Positions 54,090-62,342 of a stretch of 64,000 nt of DNA are shown piece by piece. This stretch comes from Pseudoxanthomonas sp. J31 (lineage in GTDB: Bacteria; Pseudomonadota; Gammaproteobacteria; Xanthomonadales; Xanthomonadaceae). Numbering within the stretch: position 1 is the stretch's first letter; each line of letters starts with the position of its first letter. The notes below the pieces were generated by a model. It was given only the letters and a program-made list of their open reading frames with translations, was not told the origin of the DNA and made no database searches. The position numbers and the translations under genes are program-made. The stretch covers positions 62,001 to 126,000 of the forward strand of contig NZ_AZNZ01000003.1 in assembly GCF_000510725.1 (NCBI RefSeq), written 5' to 3'.

Positions 54090-57000
54090 ATGAACATCAC
54101 CGAGCTGTCCATCCGCCGCCCGGTCACCACCATCATGCTGTTCGTGTCGATGGTGGTGATCGGCCTGATCGCCGCGTTCCGGCTGCCGCTGGAGGCCGAG
54201 CCGGAGGCCACGATCCCGTTCTTCTTCGTCTGGCTGCCATACGAGGGCTCGACCCCGGAGGAGATCGAGCGCAACGTGCTGCGGCCGGTGGAGGAGGCGC
54301 TGGCCACCATGCCCGGCATCCGCACCATGAACTCGCGCGCCAACGCCGAGAGCGCGCAGATCCAGGTGGAGTTCAGCGACTGGGACCGCGACATCGCGAT
54401 CGCAGCGTCCGAGGCGCGCGAGCGCATCGACGCCATCCGCGACGAGCTGCCGGACGACTTCCGCCGCTACTACGTCTACCGTTGGACCACCTCCGACCGC
54501 GAGGCGATGAGCCTGCGCCTGACCAGCGAGGAGGACCTCACCTCGCGCGCCGACCTGATCGAACAGACGATCAAGCGGCGGCTGGAGCGCATCCCCGGCG
54601 TGGCCCGGATCGAGGTCGAGGGCGTGGCCAGCCAGGAAGTGCTGGTGGCGCTGGACAAGGACCGCCTGAGCGCCCACGGCGTGGCGCTCAACGAGCTGGT
54701 GCAGCGGCTGCAGGCGGCCAACTTCTCGGTCTCCGCCGGGCAGATCACCGAGGCCGGGCGCCGCCTGCGGGTGCAGCCGCGCGGCGAGCTGCAGGAGCTG
54801 CAGGCGCTGCGCGACCTGCCGGTCAACGGCAAGGGTGTGCGGCTGTCGGACATCGCCGAGGTATCCCTGCAGCCGCAGCGCATGGACTACGTGCGGCAGA
54901 TGGACGGCCGGCCCAGCGTGGCGGTGGACGTCTACAAGGAGCGCGCGGCCAACCTGGTCGACCTGTCGCGCGCCGTGCGCAAGGAAGTGGAGGCGCTGGC
55001 GCAGGACCCGGCCATGCGCGGCATCGGCATCGAGGTCACCGACGACCAGGGCCAGGCGGTGACCAGCTCGCTGGCGGCGCTGGCCGAGGCCGGCGCGATC
55101 GGCCTGGTGCTGGCGGTGATCGTGCTCTACGCGTTCCTGCGGCACTGGCCGTCCACCCTGATGGTGAGCCTGGCGATCCCGATCTGCTTCACCATGACCC
55201 TGGGCTTCATGTACTTCGCCGGCATCACCCTCAACATCATCTCGATGATGGGCCTGCTGCTGGCGGTGGGCATGCTGGTGGACAACGCCGTGGTGGTGGT
55301 GGAGAGCATCTACCAGGAGCGGGAGAAGTACCCCGACCGCCAGGCCCTGGCCTCGGTCATCGGCACCCGCCACGTGGCCATCGCGCTGTCGGCCGGCACC
55401 CTGTGCCATTGCGTGGTGTTCCTGCCGATGCTGTTCGGCGAGAAGAACATCATCAGCATCTACCTGGGCCAGCTGGCGGTGACGATTTCGGTCTCGCTGC
55501 TGGCGTCCTGGCTGGTGGCCATCAGCCTCATCCCGATGCTGTCGGCGCGGATGAAGACCCCGCCGGCGGTGAAGTCGCCGCTGATCACCCGGCTGCAGGA
55601 GCGCTATGCGCGGACCCTGCGCTGGAGCCTGCAGCACCGCGGCTGGAGCGTGGCCGGCATCGTGCTGATCACCCTGGCCAGCATCGTGCCGATCACCCAG
55701 AGCAAGGGCAGCGGCGACGACCGGTCGCCGGACGAGATCAACATCTTCTACCAGTGGAAGGGCGCCTACTCGAAGGAGGAGATGGGCCGCGAGGTGGCGC
55801 GCGTGGAGGCGTTCATCAACGCCAACCGCGAGGAGTTCAAGGTGGATCGGGTGTACAGTCGCTACAGCGAGCAGGGCTGGGCCTACACCCGCCTGTACCT
55901 GGGCATCGACGACCTGGAGCTGAGCAAGGAGATCGAGGAGAAGATCCGCAAGGGCCTGCCGCAGTCGGCCCGCGCCAAGATCGGCATCGGCTGGCCCGGC
56001 GGCTCGGGCAACCAGGGGCAGGGCGTGAACTTCGCCCTGGTCGGCGATTCCTCGCAGGTGCTGGAGGACCTGGCCGCGGACATCGTGCCGCTGCTGTCGC
56101 GCAACCCCAAGCTGCGCGACGTGCGCGTGGACACCGGCGACGCCAACACCGAGCTGTCGGTCCGGGTGGACCGCGAGCGCGCGGCCGCGTACGGCTTCAG
56201 TGCCCAGCAGGTGGCCCAGTACGTCGGCATGGCCCTGCGCGGCTCCTCGCTGCGCGACTTCCACCGCGAGGACGTGGAGATCCCGGTCAACGTGCGCTTC
56301 GCCGGCGCCGACCACTATGGCGTCGAGGACCTCGCCTCGTTCATGGTGCGCGCGCCCAACGGCACCGAGATCCCGCTGCTGGCGATGGTCGACGTCGGCG
56401 TCAACCCGTCCGCCACCTCGATCCAGCGCTTCAACCGGCAGACCATGCTGCGCATCGAGGCCGGGCTGGCCAAGGACGTGGCGGTGGCCGACGCGCGCAA
56501 GGCGATCGAGCAGGCGCTGGAGGCGGTGCAGTTCCCGCCGGGCTACGGCTACACCTTCGACAGCGCCAGCTTCAACATCAACTTCGACGGCATGTCGCAG
56601 ATGCTGCGCGCGATCATCATCGCGCTGGTGCTGATGCTGGTGATCATGGCGGCGGTGTTCGAGTCGATGCTGTTCCCGAGCGCGATCATGTCCTGCGTGC
56701 TGTTCTCGATCTTCGGCGTGTACTGGCTGTTCTGGCTCACCGGCACCGAGATGGGGATCATGGCGGTGATCGGCATCCTGGTGCTGATGGGCGTGGTCGT
56801 GAACAACGGCATCGTGATGATCGAGCACATCAACAACCTGCGCCGGCGCGGGCTGCCGCGCACCGAGGCGCTGGTGGAGGGCAGCCGCGAACGCCTGCGC
56901 CCGATCATGATGACCATGGGCACGGCGATCCTGGCGATGATCCCGATCGCGCTGAACACCCAGACCGTCGACGGCATGCCGCCGTACTACCCGATGGCGC

Positions 57001-57173
57001 GCGCCATCGCCGGCGGCCTGGCGTTCTCCACCGTGGTCAGCCTGCTGTTCCTGCCGACCATCTACGCGATCCTGGACGACCTGCGCACCGCCACCTCGCG
57101 CCTGGTGCGCAGGGCGCGCGGGCTGGACGGGGGCGGCGCGGCCGCCAGCGTGCCGGCCGCGGTGGCGGAGTAG
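54090..57173 (+). CDS. RND efflux permease 2
   Basis: 1027-aa HAE1-type permease of standard length. TM4 has the Asp-containing VGMLVDNAVVVVESIY, and the first periplasmic domain includes WTTSDREAMSLRLTS. The next TM block reads MMGLLLAVG. A long hydrophilic segment at about 535-610 faces the periplasm. It follows permease 1 by 3 bp, so the two probably form a mixed trimer served by the single adaptor, as known for MdtBC. No outer-membrane channel gene is in the operon. Confidence 0.93.
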   Translation: MNITELSIRRPVTTIMLFVSMVVIGLIAAFRLPLEAEPEATIPFFFVWLPYEGSTPEEIERNVLRPVEEALATMPGIRTMNSRANAESAQIQVEFSDWDRDIAIAASEARERIDAIRDELPDDFRRYYVYRWTTSDREAMSLRLTSEEDLTSRADLIEQTIKRRLERIPGVARIEVEGVASQEVLVALDKDRLSAHGVALNELVQRLQAANFSVSAGQITEAGRRLRVQPRGELQELQALRDLPVNGKGVRLSDIAEVSLQPQRMDYVRQMDGRPSVAVDVYKERAANLVDLSRAVRKEVEALAQDPAMRGIGIEVTDDQGQAVTSSLAALAEAGAIGLVLAVIVLYAFLRHWPSTLMVSLAIPICFTMTLGFMYFAGITLNIISMMGLLLAVGMLVDNAVVVVESIYQEREKYPDRQALASVIGTRHVAIALSAGTLCHCVVFLPMLFGEKNIISIYLGQLAVTISVSLLASWLVAISLIPMLSARMKTPPAVKSPLITRLQERYARTLRWSLQHRGWSVAGIVLITLASIVPITQSKGSGDDRSPDEINIFYQWKGAYSKEEMGREVARVEAFINANREEFKVDRVYSRYSEQGWAYTRLYLGIDDLELSKEIEEKIRKGLPQSARAKIGIGWPGGSGNQGQGVNFALVGDSSQVLEDLAADIVPLLSRNPKLRDVRVDTGDANTELSVRVDRERAAAYGFSAQQVAQYVGMALRGSSLRDFHREDVEIPVNVRFAGADHYGVEDLASFMVRAPNGTEIPLLAMVDVGVNPSATSIQRFNRQTMLRIEAGLAKDVAVADARKAIEQALEAVQFPPGYGYTFDSASFNINFDGMSQMLRAIIIALVLMLVIMAAVFESMLFPSAIMSCVLFSIFGVYWLFWLTGTEMGIMAVIGILVLMGVVVNNGIVMIEHINNLRRRGLPRTEALVEGSRERLRPIMMTMGTAILAMIPIALNTQTVDGMPPYYPMARAIAGGLAFSTVVSLLFLPTIYAILDDLRTATSRLVRRARGLDGGGAAASVPAAVAE

Positions 57174-57192
57174 GTCCGCCGCCCGGCAACGG

Positions 57193-57218
57193 AAAAGCCC
57201 GGCGCAAGCCGGGCTTTT
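57193..57218. terminator. terminator between the RND operon and the TraB-family gene
   Basis: An 11-bp perfect stem (AAAAGCCCGGC / GCCGGGCTTTT) with loop GCAA between convergent genes; it should work both ways. Confidence 0.88.
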
Positions 57219-57244
57219 TCCTTTCCCGCCGGGAGAGGGAGGCC

Positions 57245-58474
57245 TCAGCCGACGAGCTTGCCGAGCATGCGCAGGCCGCCGGTCCACACCCCGATCGCGG
57301 TGCCCAGGCTGGTGAGGAAGAAGTTGAGCAGGATGCGCGCCACACGGTTGCGCCACCAGCCCTTGAGGGTCTGCACGTCGTCGCGCAGGGCCATGAAGTC
57401 GGCGTAGGTGGGCTTGCGCAGGGTCGCCTCGACGAAGGCACTGACCGTGCCGGAGGCCAGCGCCGGGTGCAGCGGGGTCAGCGGCGAGGCGACGAAGGCG
57501 GCGAGGATGCTCAGCGGGTGGCCGCCGGCGATGGCGCAGCCCAGCGCGCCGAGCAGGCCGGTGGCCAGCACCCATTGCAGCAGCAAGTCGGCGCCGACGT
57601 CGATGCCGCCCTGCCAGATGCCCCAGGCGAAGCCGCCCAGCAGGAAGGCGCCGATGATGGTCTCCATCCACGGGAACCCGGACTTCTCGCGCACCGCCTC
57701 CAGTTCGCCCATGACCCCGGCCGGTTCCTCCTGGTCCTCGGCCAGGTGCCGCGCCAGGCCGGGCAGGTGGCCGGCGCCGACCACCGCCAGCACGTGGGCG
57801 GCATCGCGCTCCTGGCGCAGGCGCGCGGCCATGTAGCGGTCGCGCTCGGCGATCACGGTCTCGTACAGCGCCGGGCTGTGGCTGGCGAACTCGCTGAAGC
57901 TGGCCTCCAGCATGTCGCCCTGCTTGAGCTTCTCGATCTCGTCGTCGCCGACTTCCTCGTCGCCGAACATCGCCACCAGGATGCCGGCCCCGGTCCGGGC
58001 GCGGCCCCACCAGCCCAGCCGCTGCATCGCGCGGCGGAAGGTCAGGCCGACCTCGCGGTCGATCAGCTTCACCGGCAGGCCGAGGGCGCGTGCGTCCTCC
58101 ACGGCGGCCTTCAGTTCCGCGCCCGGCTCCACGTCCAGCTGTTCGGCCAGGCGCCGCTGGTAGGTGGACAGCGCCAGGTTGGCGGCGAACACGTGGGTCT
58201 TGCCGTCGCGGATCACCTGCACGATGTCCATCTTGGCCAGCAGGTCCGGGTCGGTCAGCGACTGCAGGCGGCCGGCGTCCAGCTCCACCGCGATCGCGTC
58301 GTAGCGGCCGCTGGCCACTGCCGCGCGCACCGCCTCGACGCTGGCGCGGGAGACGTGCGCTGTGCCCAGCAGGGTGTAGCGGACGCCGTCGCGCTCGACC
58401 ACGCGCACGGGCTGGCCCGCCAGCGGATCGGCAGGAGCGGGCGCGGACTCGGGCAGGGATTGGATCGTGGTCAT
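57245..58474 (-). CDS. TraB/PrgY-like membrane protein
   Basis: 409-aa protein. The N-terminal TraB domain (about 20-230) has TLLGTAHVSRASVEAV, IAVELDAGRLQSL, RRAMQRLGWW and VVGAGHLPGLARHL, including conserved GTAHV and GxxH motifs that suggest a metal-dependent, EreA/ChaN/Tiki-like active site. The C-terminal half has about four TM helices (TIIGAFLLGGFAWGIW, WVLATGLLGALGCAIAGG). Predicted inner-membrane protease or peptide-binding protein; the real substrate is unknown. It lies downstream of aguB on the same strand. Confidence 0.88.
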   Translation of the reverse strand: MTTIQSLPESAPAPADPLAGQPVRVVERDGVRYTLLGTAHVSRASVEAVRAAVASGRYDAIAVELDAGRLQSLTDPDLLAKMDIVQVIRDGKTHVFAANLALSTYQRRLAEQLDVEPGAELKAAVEDARALGLPVKLIDREVGLTFRRAMQRLGWWGRARTGAGILVAMFGDEEVGDDEIEKLKQGDMLEASFSEFASHSPALYETVIAERDRYMAARLRQERDAAHVLAVVGAGHLPGLARHLAEDQEEPAGVMGELEAVREKSGFPWMETIIGAFLLGGFAWGIWQGGIDVGADLLLQWVLATGLLGALGCAIAGGHPLSILAAFVASPLTPLHPALASGTVSAFVEATLRKPTYADFMALRDDVQTLKGWWRNRVARILLNFFLTSLGTAIGVWTGGLRMLGKLVG

Positions 58475-58527
58475 GGCGGGCTGGCGGTGGCCGGAAGGTG
58501 GGAGTCGCGGCAGGCGGGGCCGGCCCG

Positions 58528-59412
58528 TCAGTCGATGTAGCGCTTGAGCAGGTCGCCGTAGGCGTCGATCCGGCGGTCGCGCAGGAACGGCCAGATCCGG
58601 CGCACGTGCTCGCTGCGCTGCAGGTCGACCTCGCACACCAGCACGGTGGCGTCCTCGCCGGCCTGGGCCAGGAATTCGCCCTGCGGCCCCAGCACGTGGC
58701 TGTTGCCCCAGAACCGGATGCCCGAGGCGCCCAGCGGCGAGGGCTCGTGGCCGACGCGGTTGCAGGACAGCACCGGCAGGCCGTTGGCCACGGCATGGCC
58801 GCGGTGGCTGAGGATCCAGGCGTTGCGCTGGCGGTCCTTCTCGTCCTGGGCGTCGTCCGGGTCCCAGCCGATGGCGGTGGGGTAGAGCAGCAGCTCGGCG
58901 CCGGCCAGCGCCATCAGCCGCGCCGCTTCCGGGTACCACTGGTCCCAGCACACCAGCACGCCGAGGCGGCCGACCGAGGTGTCGATCGGCCGGAAGCCGA
59001 TGTCGCCCGGGGTGAAGTAGAACTTCTCGTAGAAGCCCGGGTCGTCCGGGATGTGCATCTTGCGGTACTTGCCGGCCAGGCTGCCGTCCTTCTCCAGCAC
59101 CACCGCGGTGTTGTGGTAGAGGCCGGCGGCGCGGCGCTCGAACAGCGAGCCGACGATGACCACGCCGTGCTTCTTCGCCAGCGCACCCAGGCGCTCGGTG
59201 CTGGGGCCGGGGATCGGCTCGGCCAGGTCGAACTCGCCCACCGACTCGTGCTGGCAGAAGTAGGCGCCGTTGTGCAGCTCCTGCAGCAGCACCAGCTGCG
59301 CGCCGAGCGCGGCGGCCTCGGCCACGCGCGCTTCGATCGCGGCCAGGTTGGCTTCGGCGTCGCCCTGGTTGCGTTCCTGGACCAGGGCGACGGTGAGGGT
59401 CTTGCGGTTCAT
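58528..59412 (-). CDS. aguB: N-carbamoylputrescine amidase
   Basis: 294-aa nitrilase-family enzyme converting N-carbamoylputrescine to putrescine, CO2 and ammonia. The catalytic triad is visible: Glu45 in LLQELHNG, Lys118 in KYRKMHIPDD, Cys155 in VLVCWDQWYPE. Usual length. With aguA immediately upstream on the same strand it completes agmatine-to-putrescine conversion. Confidence 0.95.
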   Translation of the reverse strand: MNRKTLTVALVQERNQGDAEANLAAIEARVAEAAALGAQLVLLQELHNGAYFCQHESVGEFDLAEPIPGPSTERLGALAKKHGVVIVGSLFERRAAGLYHNTAVVLEKDGSLAGKYRKMHIPDDPGFYEKFYFTPGDIGFRPIDTSVGRLGVLVCWDQWYPEAARLMALAGAELLLYPTAIGWDPDDAQDEKDRQRNAWILSHRGHAVANGLPVLSCNRVGHEPSPLGASGIRFWGNSHVLGPQGEFLAQAGEDATVLVCEVDLQRSEHVRRIWPFLRDRRIDAYGDLLKRYID

Positions 59413-59523
59413 GGGGAAGGCGTCGTCTTGCGTAGCGGAAAGGGATGGTAACCCGCGCCCCGCGCACGGGGCCTGAAGCCACGCGCGCGGGGCAGGCATC
59501 GCGGCGGGCGCGAGGGGACCTGT

Positions 59524-60555
59524 TTAGTGGCCGAGGCCCGCCGGCAGCTGCATGCTGATGCAGTGCAGGCTGCCGTTCTGCCAGATCAGCGGGCGGCAGG
59601 GTACCTGCACGATCTCGCGGCCCGGGAAGGCCTGCGCCAGCACCGCGGCGGCGGCTTCGTCGGCCGGATCGCCGTAGGCCGGCATCAGCACCGCGCCATT
59701 GATGACCAGGAAGTTGGCGTAGGAGGCGGCCAGGCGGCGGCCCTCGTCGATCACCGGCGCCGCCCACGGCAGCGGGAACAGGCGGTACGGACGGCCGTCG
59801 GCGGTGCGCAGCGCGGCGATCTCGTCCGCCATCGCCTTCAGTTCGGCGTAGTGGCTATCGCCCTGGTCGTCGCAGGCCTGGAACACGATGGCGTCGCCGG
59901 GGGCGAAGCGGGCGAGGGTGTCGATATGGGCGTCGGTGTCGTCGCCCTCCAGGTAGCCGTGGTCGAGCCATAGCACCCGGTCCTGGGCCAGCCAGCCGGC
60001 CAGCTTCGCCGACAGCTCCTCGCGGCTGGCCTGCGGGTGGCGCTCGTGCAGGCAGCGCCAGGTGGTCAGCAGGGTGCCGGCGCCGTCGGTCTCGATGCCG
60101 CCGCCTTCCAGGGCGAAATCGATGCGCTGGTGCACGGCGTCGCCGAACAGGCCCTGGGCGGCCAGCGCCTGGACCAGGCGGTCGTCACGCCCGGCCTCGA
60201 ACTTGCCGCCCCAGGCGGTGAAGCGGAAGTCCAGCACGCGGAAGCCGTCGCCCTCGCGCAGGGTGATCGGGCCGGAATCGCGCAGCCAGGTGTCGTCGTA
60301 GTCGAACGGGATGAAGCGCACCCGCTCCATGTCGATCCGGGCCGAGCGCAGCCGCGCCTCCGCATAGGTCTCCACGTCGTCGTCGGCCACGCAGATCCAG
60401 GCGTCCTGGAAGCGGGTGATCGCGGCAACCAGGGCGATGTAGGTTTCCTCGACCTCGCCCAGGCGCTCGGCCCAGTCGGTGCCGGCGTGCGGCCAGGCGA
60501 TCAGGATCGCGGACTGGGGTTCCCACTCCGCGGGGAAGCGCAGGTTCTCGGTCAT
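59524..60555 (-). CDS. aguA: agmatine deiminase
   Basis: 343-aa guanidine-modifying enzyme hydrolysing agmatine to N-carbamoylputrescine. It starts MTENLRFPAEWEPQSAILIAW. Active-site features are DSGPI near residue 90, the His-containing EGGGIETDG region and the nucleophile Cys332 in NGSLHC. First gene of the aguA-aguB pair, with a 111-bp gap before aguB. Confidence 0.95.
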   Translation of the reverse strand: MTENLRFPAEWEPQSAILIAWPHAGTDWAERLGEVEETYIALVAAITRFQDAWICVADDDVETYAEARLRSARIDMERVRFIPFDYDDTWLRDSGPITLREGDGFRVLDFRFTAWGGKFEAGRDDRLVQALAAQGLFGDAVHQRIDFALEGGGIETDGAGTLLTTWRCLHERHPQASREELSAKLAGWLAQDRVLWLDHGYLEGDDTDAHIDTLARFAPGDAIVFQACDDQGDSHYAELKAMADEIAALRTADGRPYRLFPLPWAAPVIDEGRRLAASYANFLVINGAVLMPAYGDPADEAAAAVLAQAFPGREIVQVPCRPLIWQNGSLHCISMQLPAGLGH

Positions 60556-60678
60556 TCGTTCGGGTCGTGCAGGCCCGGCACGGCCGGGCGGGGATGGGGG
60601 ACGCAGCGGCGCTGCGGACGGTGCCGGCCGCGCGGCCGGCGCAGAAGGCGCGCTCCGCCGGAGCGGGGCGCGGGAGGA

Positions 60679-61005
60679 TCAGCGGACCGGCGGCTTGGGA
60701 CCGATCTCGTTCGGCGAAGCCTTGTGCGCGACCACGTCGATCACCCGGTCCTTCTCGAAGTAGACCACGTAGTCCGGGTAGACCCAGCGGTGGATCGCCG
60801 GCCACTGCTTCTTCTGGCCGCCGCGCGGGTCCAGCTTCTCCTGCGGCGCGCCGAAGCGGGCCTCGACCTCGGCCATGCTCAGGCCGCGTTCCGGCTTTGC
60901 CGCCAGCGGCTTGTCGACCCGCTCGATCAGCAGGGTATCCGCCTGCGCGGCGGCCGACAGGCCGGCCAGCGCGAGCAGGGACAGGACTTGGAAGCGGTGC
61001 TTCAT
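60679..61005 (-). CDS. small exported hypothetical protein
   Basis: 108-aa predicted periplasmic protein. The signal peptide FQVLSLLALAGLSAAAQA ends at AQA. The mature part has GLSMAEVEARFGAP and a WPAIHRWVYPDYVVYFEKD block resembling SmpA/OmlA-like small domains, then a polar tail. I do not recognise a function. ATG 61005 is used; the open frame upstream lacks a start context. Confidence 0.75.
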   Translation of the reverse strand: MKHRFQVLSLLALAGLSAAAQADTLLIERVDKPLAAKPERGLSMAEVEARFGAPQEKLDPRGGQKKQWPAIHRWVYPDYVVYFEKDRVIDVVAHKASPNEIGPKPPVR

Positions 61006-61121
61006 CGTGGTGTCTCCCCGGACAGTGGTCCGCCTGGCCAGGGCGGCCGGCGGGTGCAGGGCCGATTGTAAGCAGAACGCGGGCCGCTGCGGCGCGTGTT
61101 TCCATGGGCCCGGAAACGCGA

Positions 61122-61143
61122 AAGGCCGCATCGCTGCGGCCTT
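61122..61143 (-). terminator. terminator after rpmJ
   Basis: A 9-bp stem (AAGGCCGCA / TGCGGCCTT) with loop TCGC, 39 bp past the rpmJ stop on the minus strand. Confidence 0.75.
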
Positions 61144-61181
61144 CCCGTACAAGCCGGCGGCCGGGCGGCCGCCTGCCGGCT

Positions 61182-61307
61182 TCAGCGCTGGCGGGCCTTG
61201 AAGCGCGGGTTGGACTTGCAGATCACGAAGACCTTGCCGCGGCGGCGGACCACCTTGCAGTCGCGGTGACGGGCCTTCGCCGACTTCAGGGAGGACAGGA
61301 CTTTCAT
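61182..61307 (-). CDS. rpmJ: 50S ribosomal protein L36, type B (zinc-free)
   Basis: 41-aa basic protein starting [20 protein letters not shown] and ending RFKARQR, the L36 fold. It has only Cys17 and Cys30 and no C-x2-C pair or zinc His, so it is the C-minus paralogue (YkgO type) usually made when zinc is scarce, or the sole copy in some lineages. A GAGGTG site precedes ATG 61307. It was identified by reading the minus strand directly. Confidence 0.95.
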   Translation of the reverse strand: MKVLSSLKSAKARHRDCKVVRRRGKVFVICKSNPRFKARQR

Positions 61308-61483
61308 GACACACCTCGGAGGACGACGGATTGGGAAGCCAGGGCCGATTGGCCGAGGCATGAAAATAAGCCCGTCATTCTACCCATGATTCCGGAGCCG
61401 GTTCAAGCAGTTGCAGCGAAAGCCCGGGGGCGGGGGCGGGCGCGGCTACAATTCCGCTCCCCCACAGCCCCGCGGAGCCGCCG

Positions 61484-62161
61484 ATGTCCCAGCCAGTCCC
61501 CGTCCTCACCATCGATGGTCCTTCCGGGGCGGGCAAGGGCACGGTGAGCCGGATCGTGGCCGGTCGCCTGGGCTGGCACTACCTGGATTCGGGGGCACTG
61601 TACCGGGCGGTGGGCGTGGCGGCCAGCTGGGCCGACCTGGACCTGGCGGACCCGTCGGCCCTGGTCCGCTGCACCTTCGACACCGCCATCGAGTTCCGCG
61701 ACGGGTCGGAAGGGCTGCGGGTGCTGGTCAACGGCACCGACGCCACCTCCGAACTGCGGCTGGAGACCACCGGCGCGGTGGCCTCGGCGATCGCCGCCAT
61801 CCCCGAGGTGCGCGAGGCGCTGAAGGAGCGCCAGCGCGCGTTCCGGCGCCCGCCGGGCCTGGTCGCGGACGGCCGCGACATGGGCACGGTGATCTTCCCG
61901 GATGCCACCGCCAAGGTGTTCCTGACCGCCAGCGCCGAGGAGCGCGCCCGTCGCCGCCATAACCAGTTGAAGGAAAAAGGGGTTTCGGTTACCTTTGACG
62001 GTCTGCTGCGGGAGATCCTCGCCCGCGACGCCCGCGACGCCCAGCGCACGGTCGCCCCGCTGAAGCCGGCCGAAGACGCCGTCCTCATCGACACGACCGG
62101 GCTTGGCATCGACGAGGTGGTGGAACGCGTGCTGGCCCTGGTGCCGAAGCACGCGGCCTGA
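61484..62161 (+). CDS. cmk: cytidylate kinase
   Basis: 225-aa enzyme phosphorylating CMP and dCMP. The P-loop is GPSGAGKGT (12-20), the substrate residues lie in [12 protein letters not shown], and the [19 protein letters not shown] block (about 120-138) is the CMP-binding signature. The lid region is [15 protein letters not shown]. It precedes rpsA on the same strand, the standard order in this group. Confidence 0.97.
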   Translation: MSQPVPVLTIDGPSGAGKGTVSRIVAGRLGWHYLDSGALYRAVGVAASWADLDLADPSALVRCTFDTAIEFRDGSEGLRVLVNGTDATSELRLETTGAVASAIAAIPEVREALKERQRAFRRPPGLVADGRDMGTVIFPDATAKVFLTASAEERARRRHNQLKEKGVSVTFDGLLREILARDARDAQRTVAPLKPAEDAVLIDTTGLGIDEVVERVLALVPKHAA

Positions 62162-62342
62162 GCGGCCACCCGGCCGCCGCGGAAACAGCAGAAACGGCGC
62201 ATCCCGCGCCAGGTCCCGCCGCGGAACGCGGCGGGGGTCCATCAACCAACCACACAGGGCGCCGGTACGGGCCTGCTACAGGGGGACGGGGCGGCCATCG
62301 GGTGATGGGGCTCCGTCCGTGTGTTCAACCGAGTATTCACTA

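Noticed and set aside
50331-58796. Very long minus-strand open frame (over 2800 codons) opposite the RND operon
   Set aside because: Low-complexity His/Gln/Arg/Ala composition is typical of the antisense of GC-rich genes; the plus strand encodes well-recognised RND proteins.
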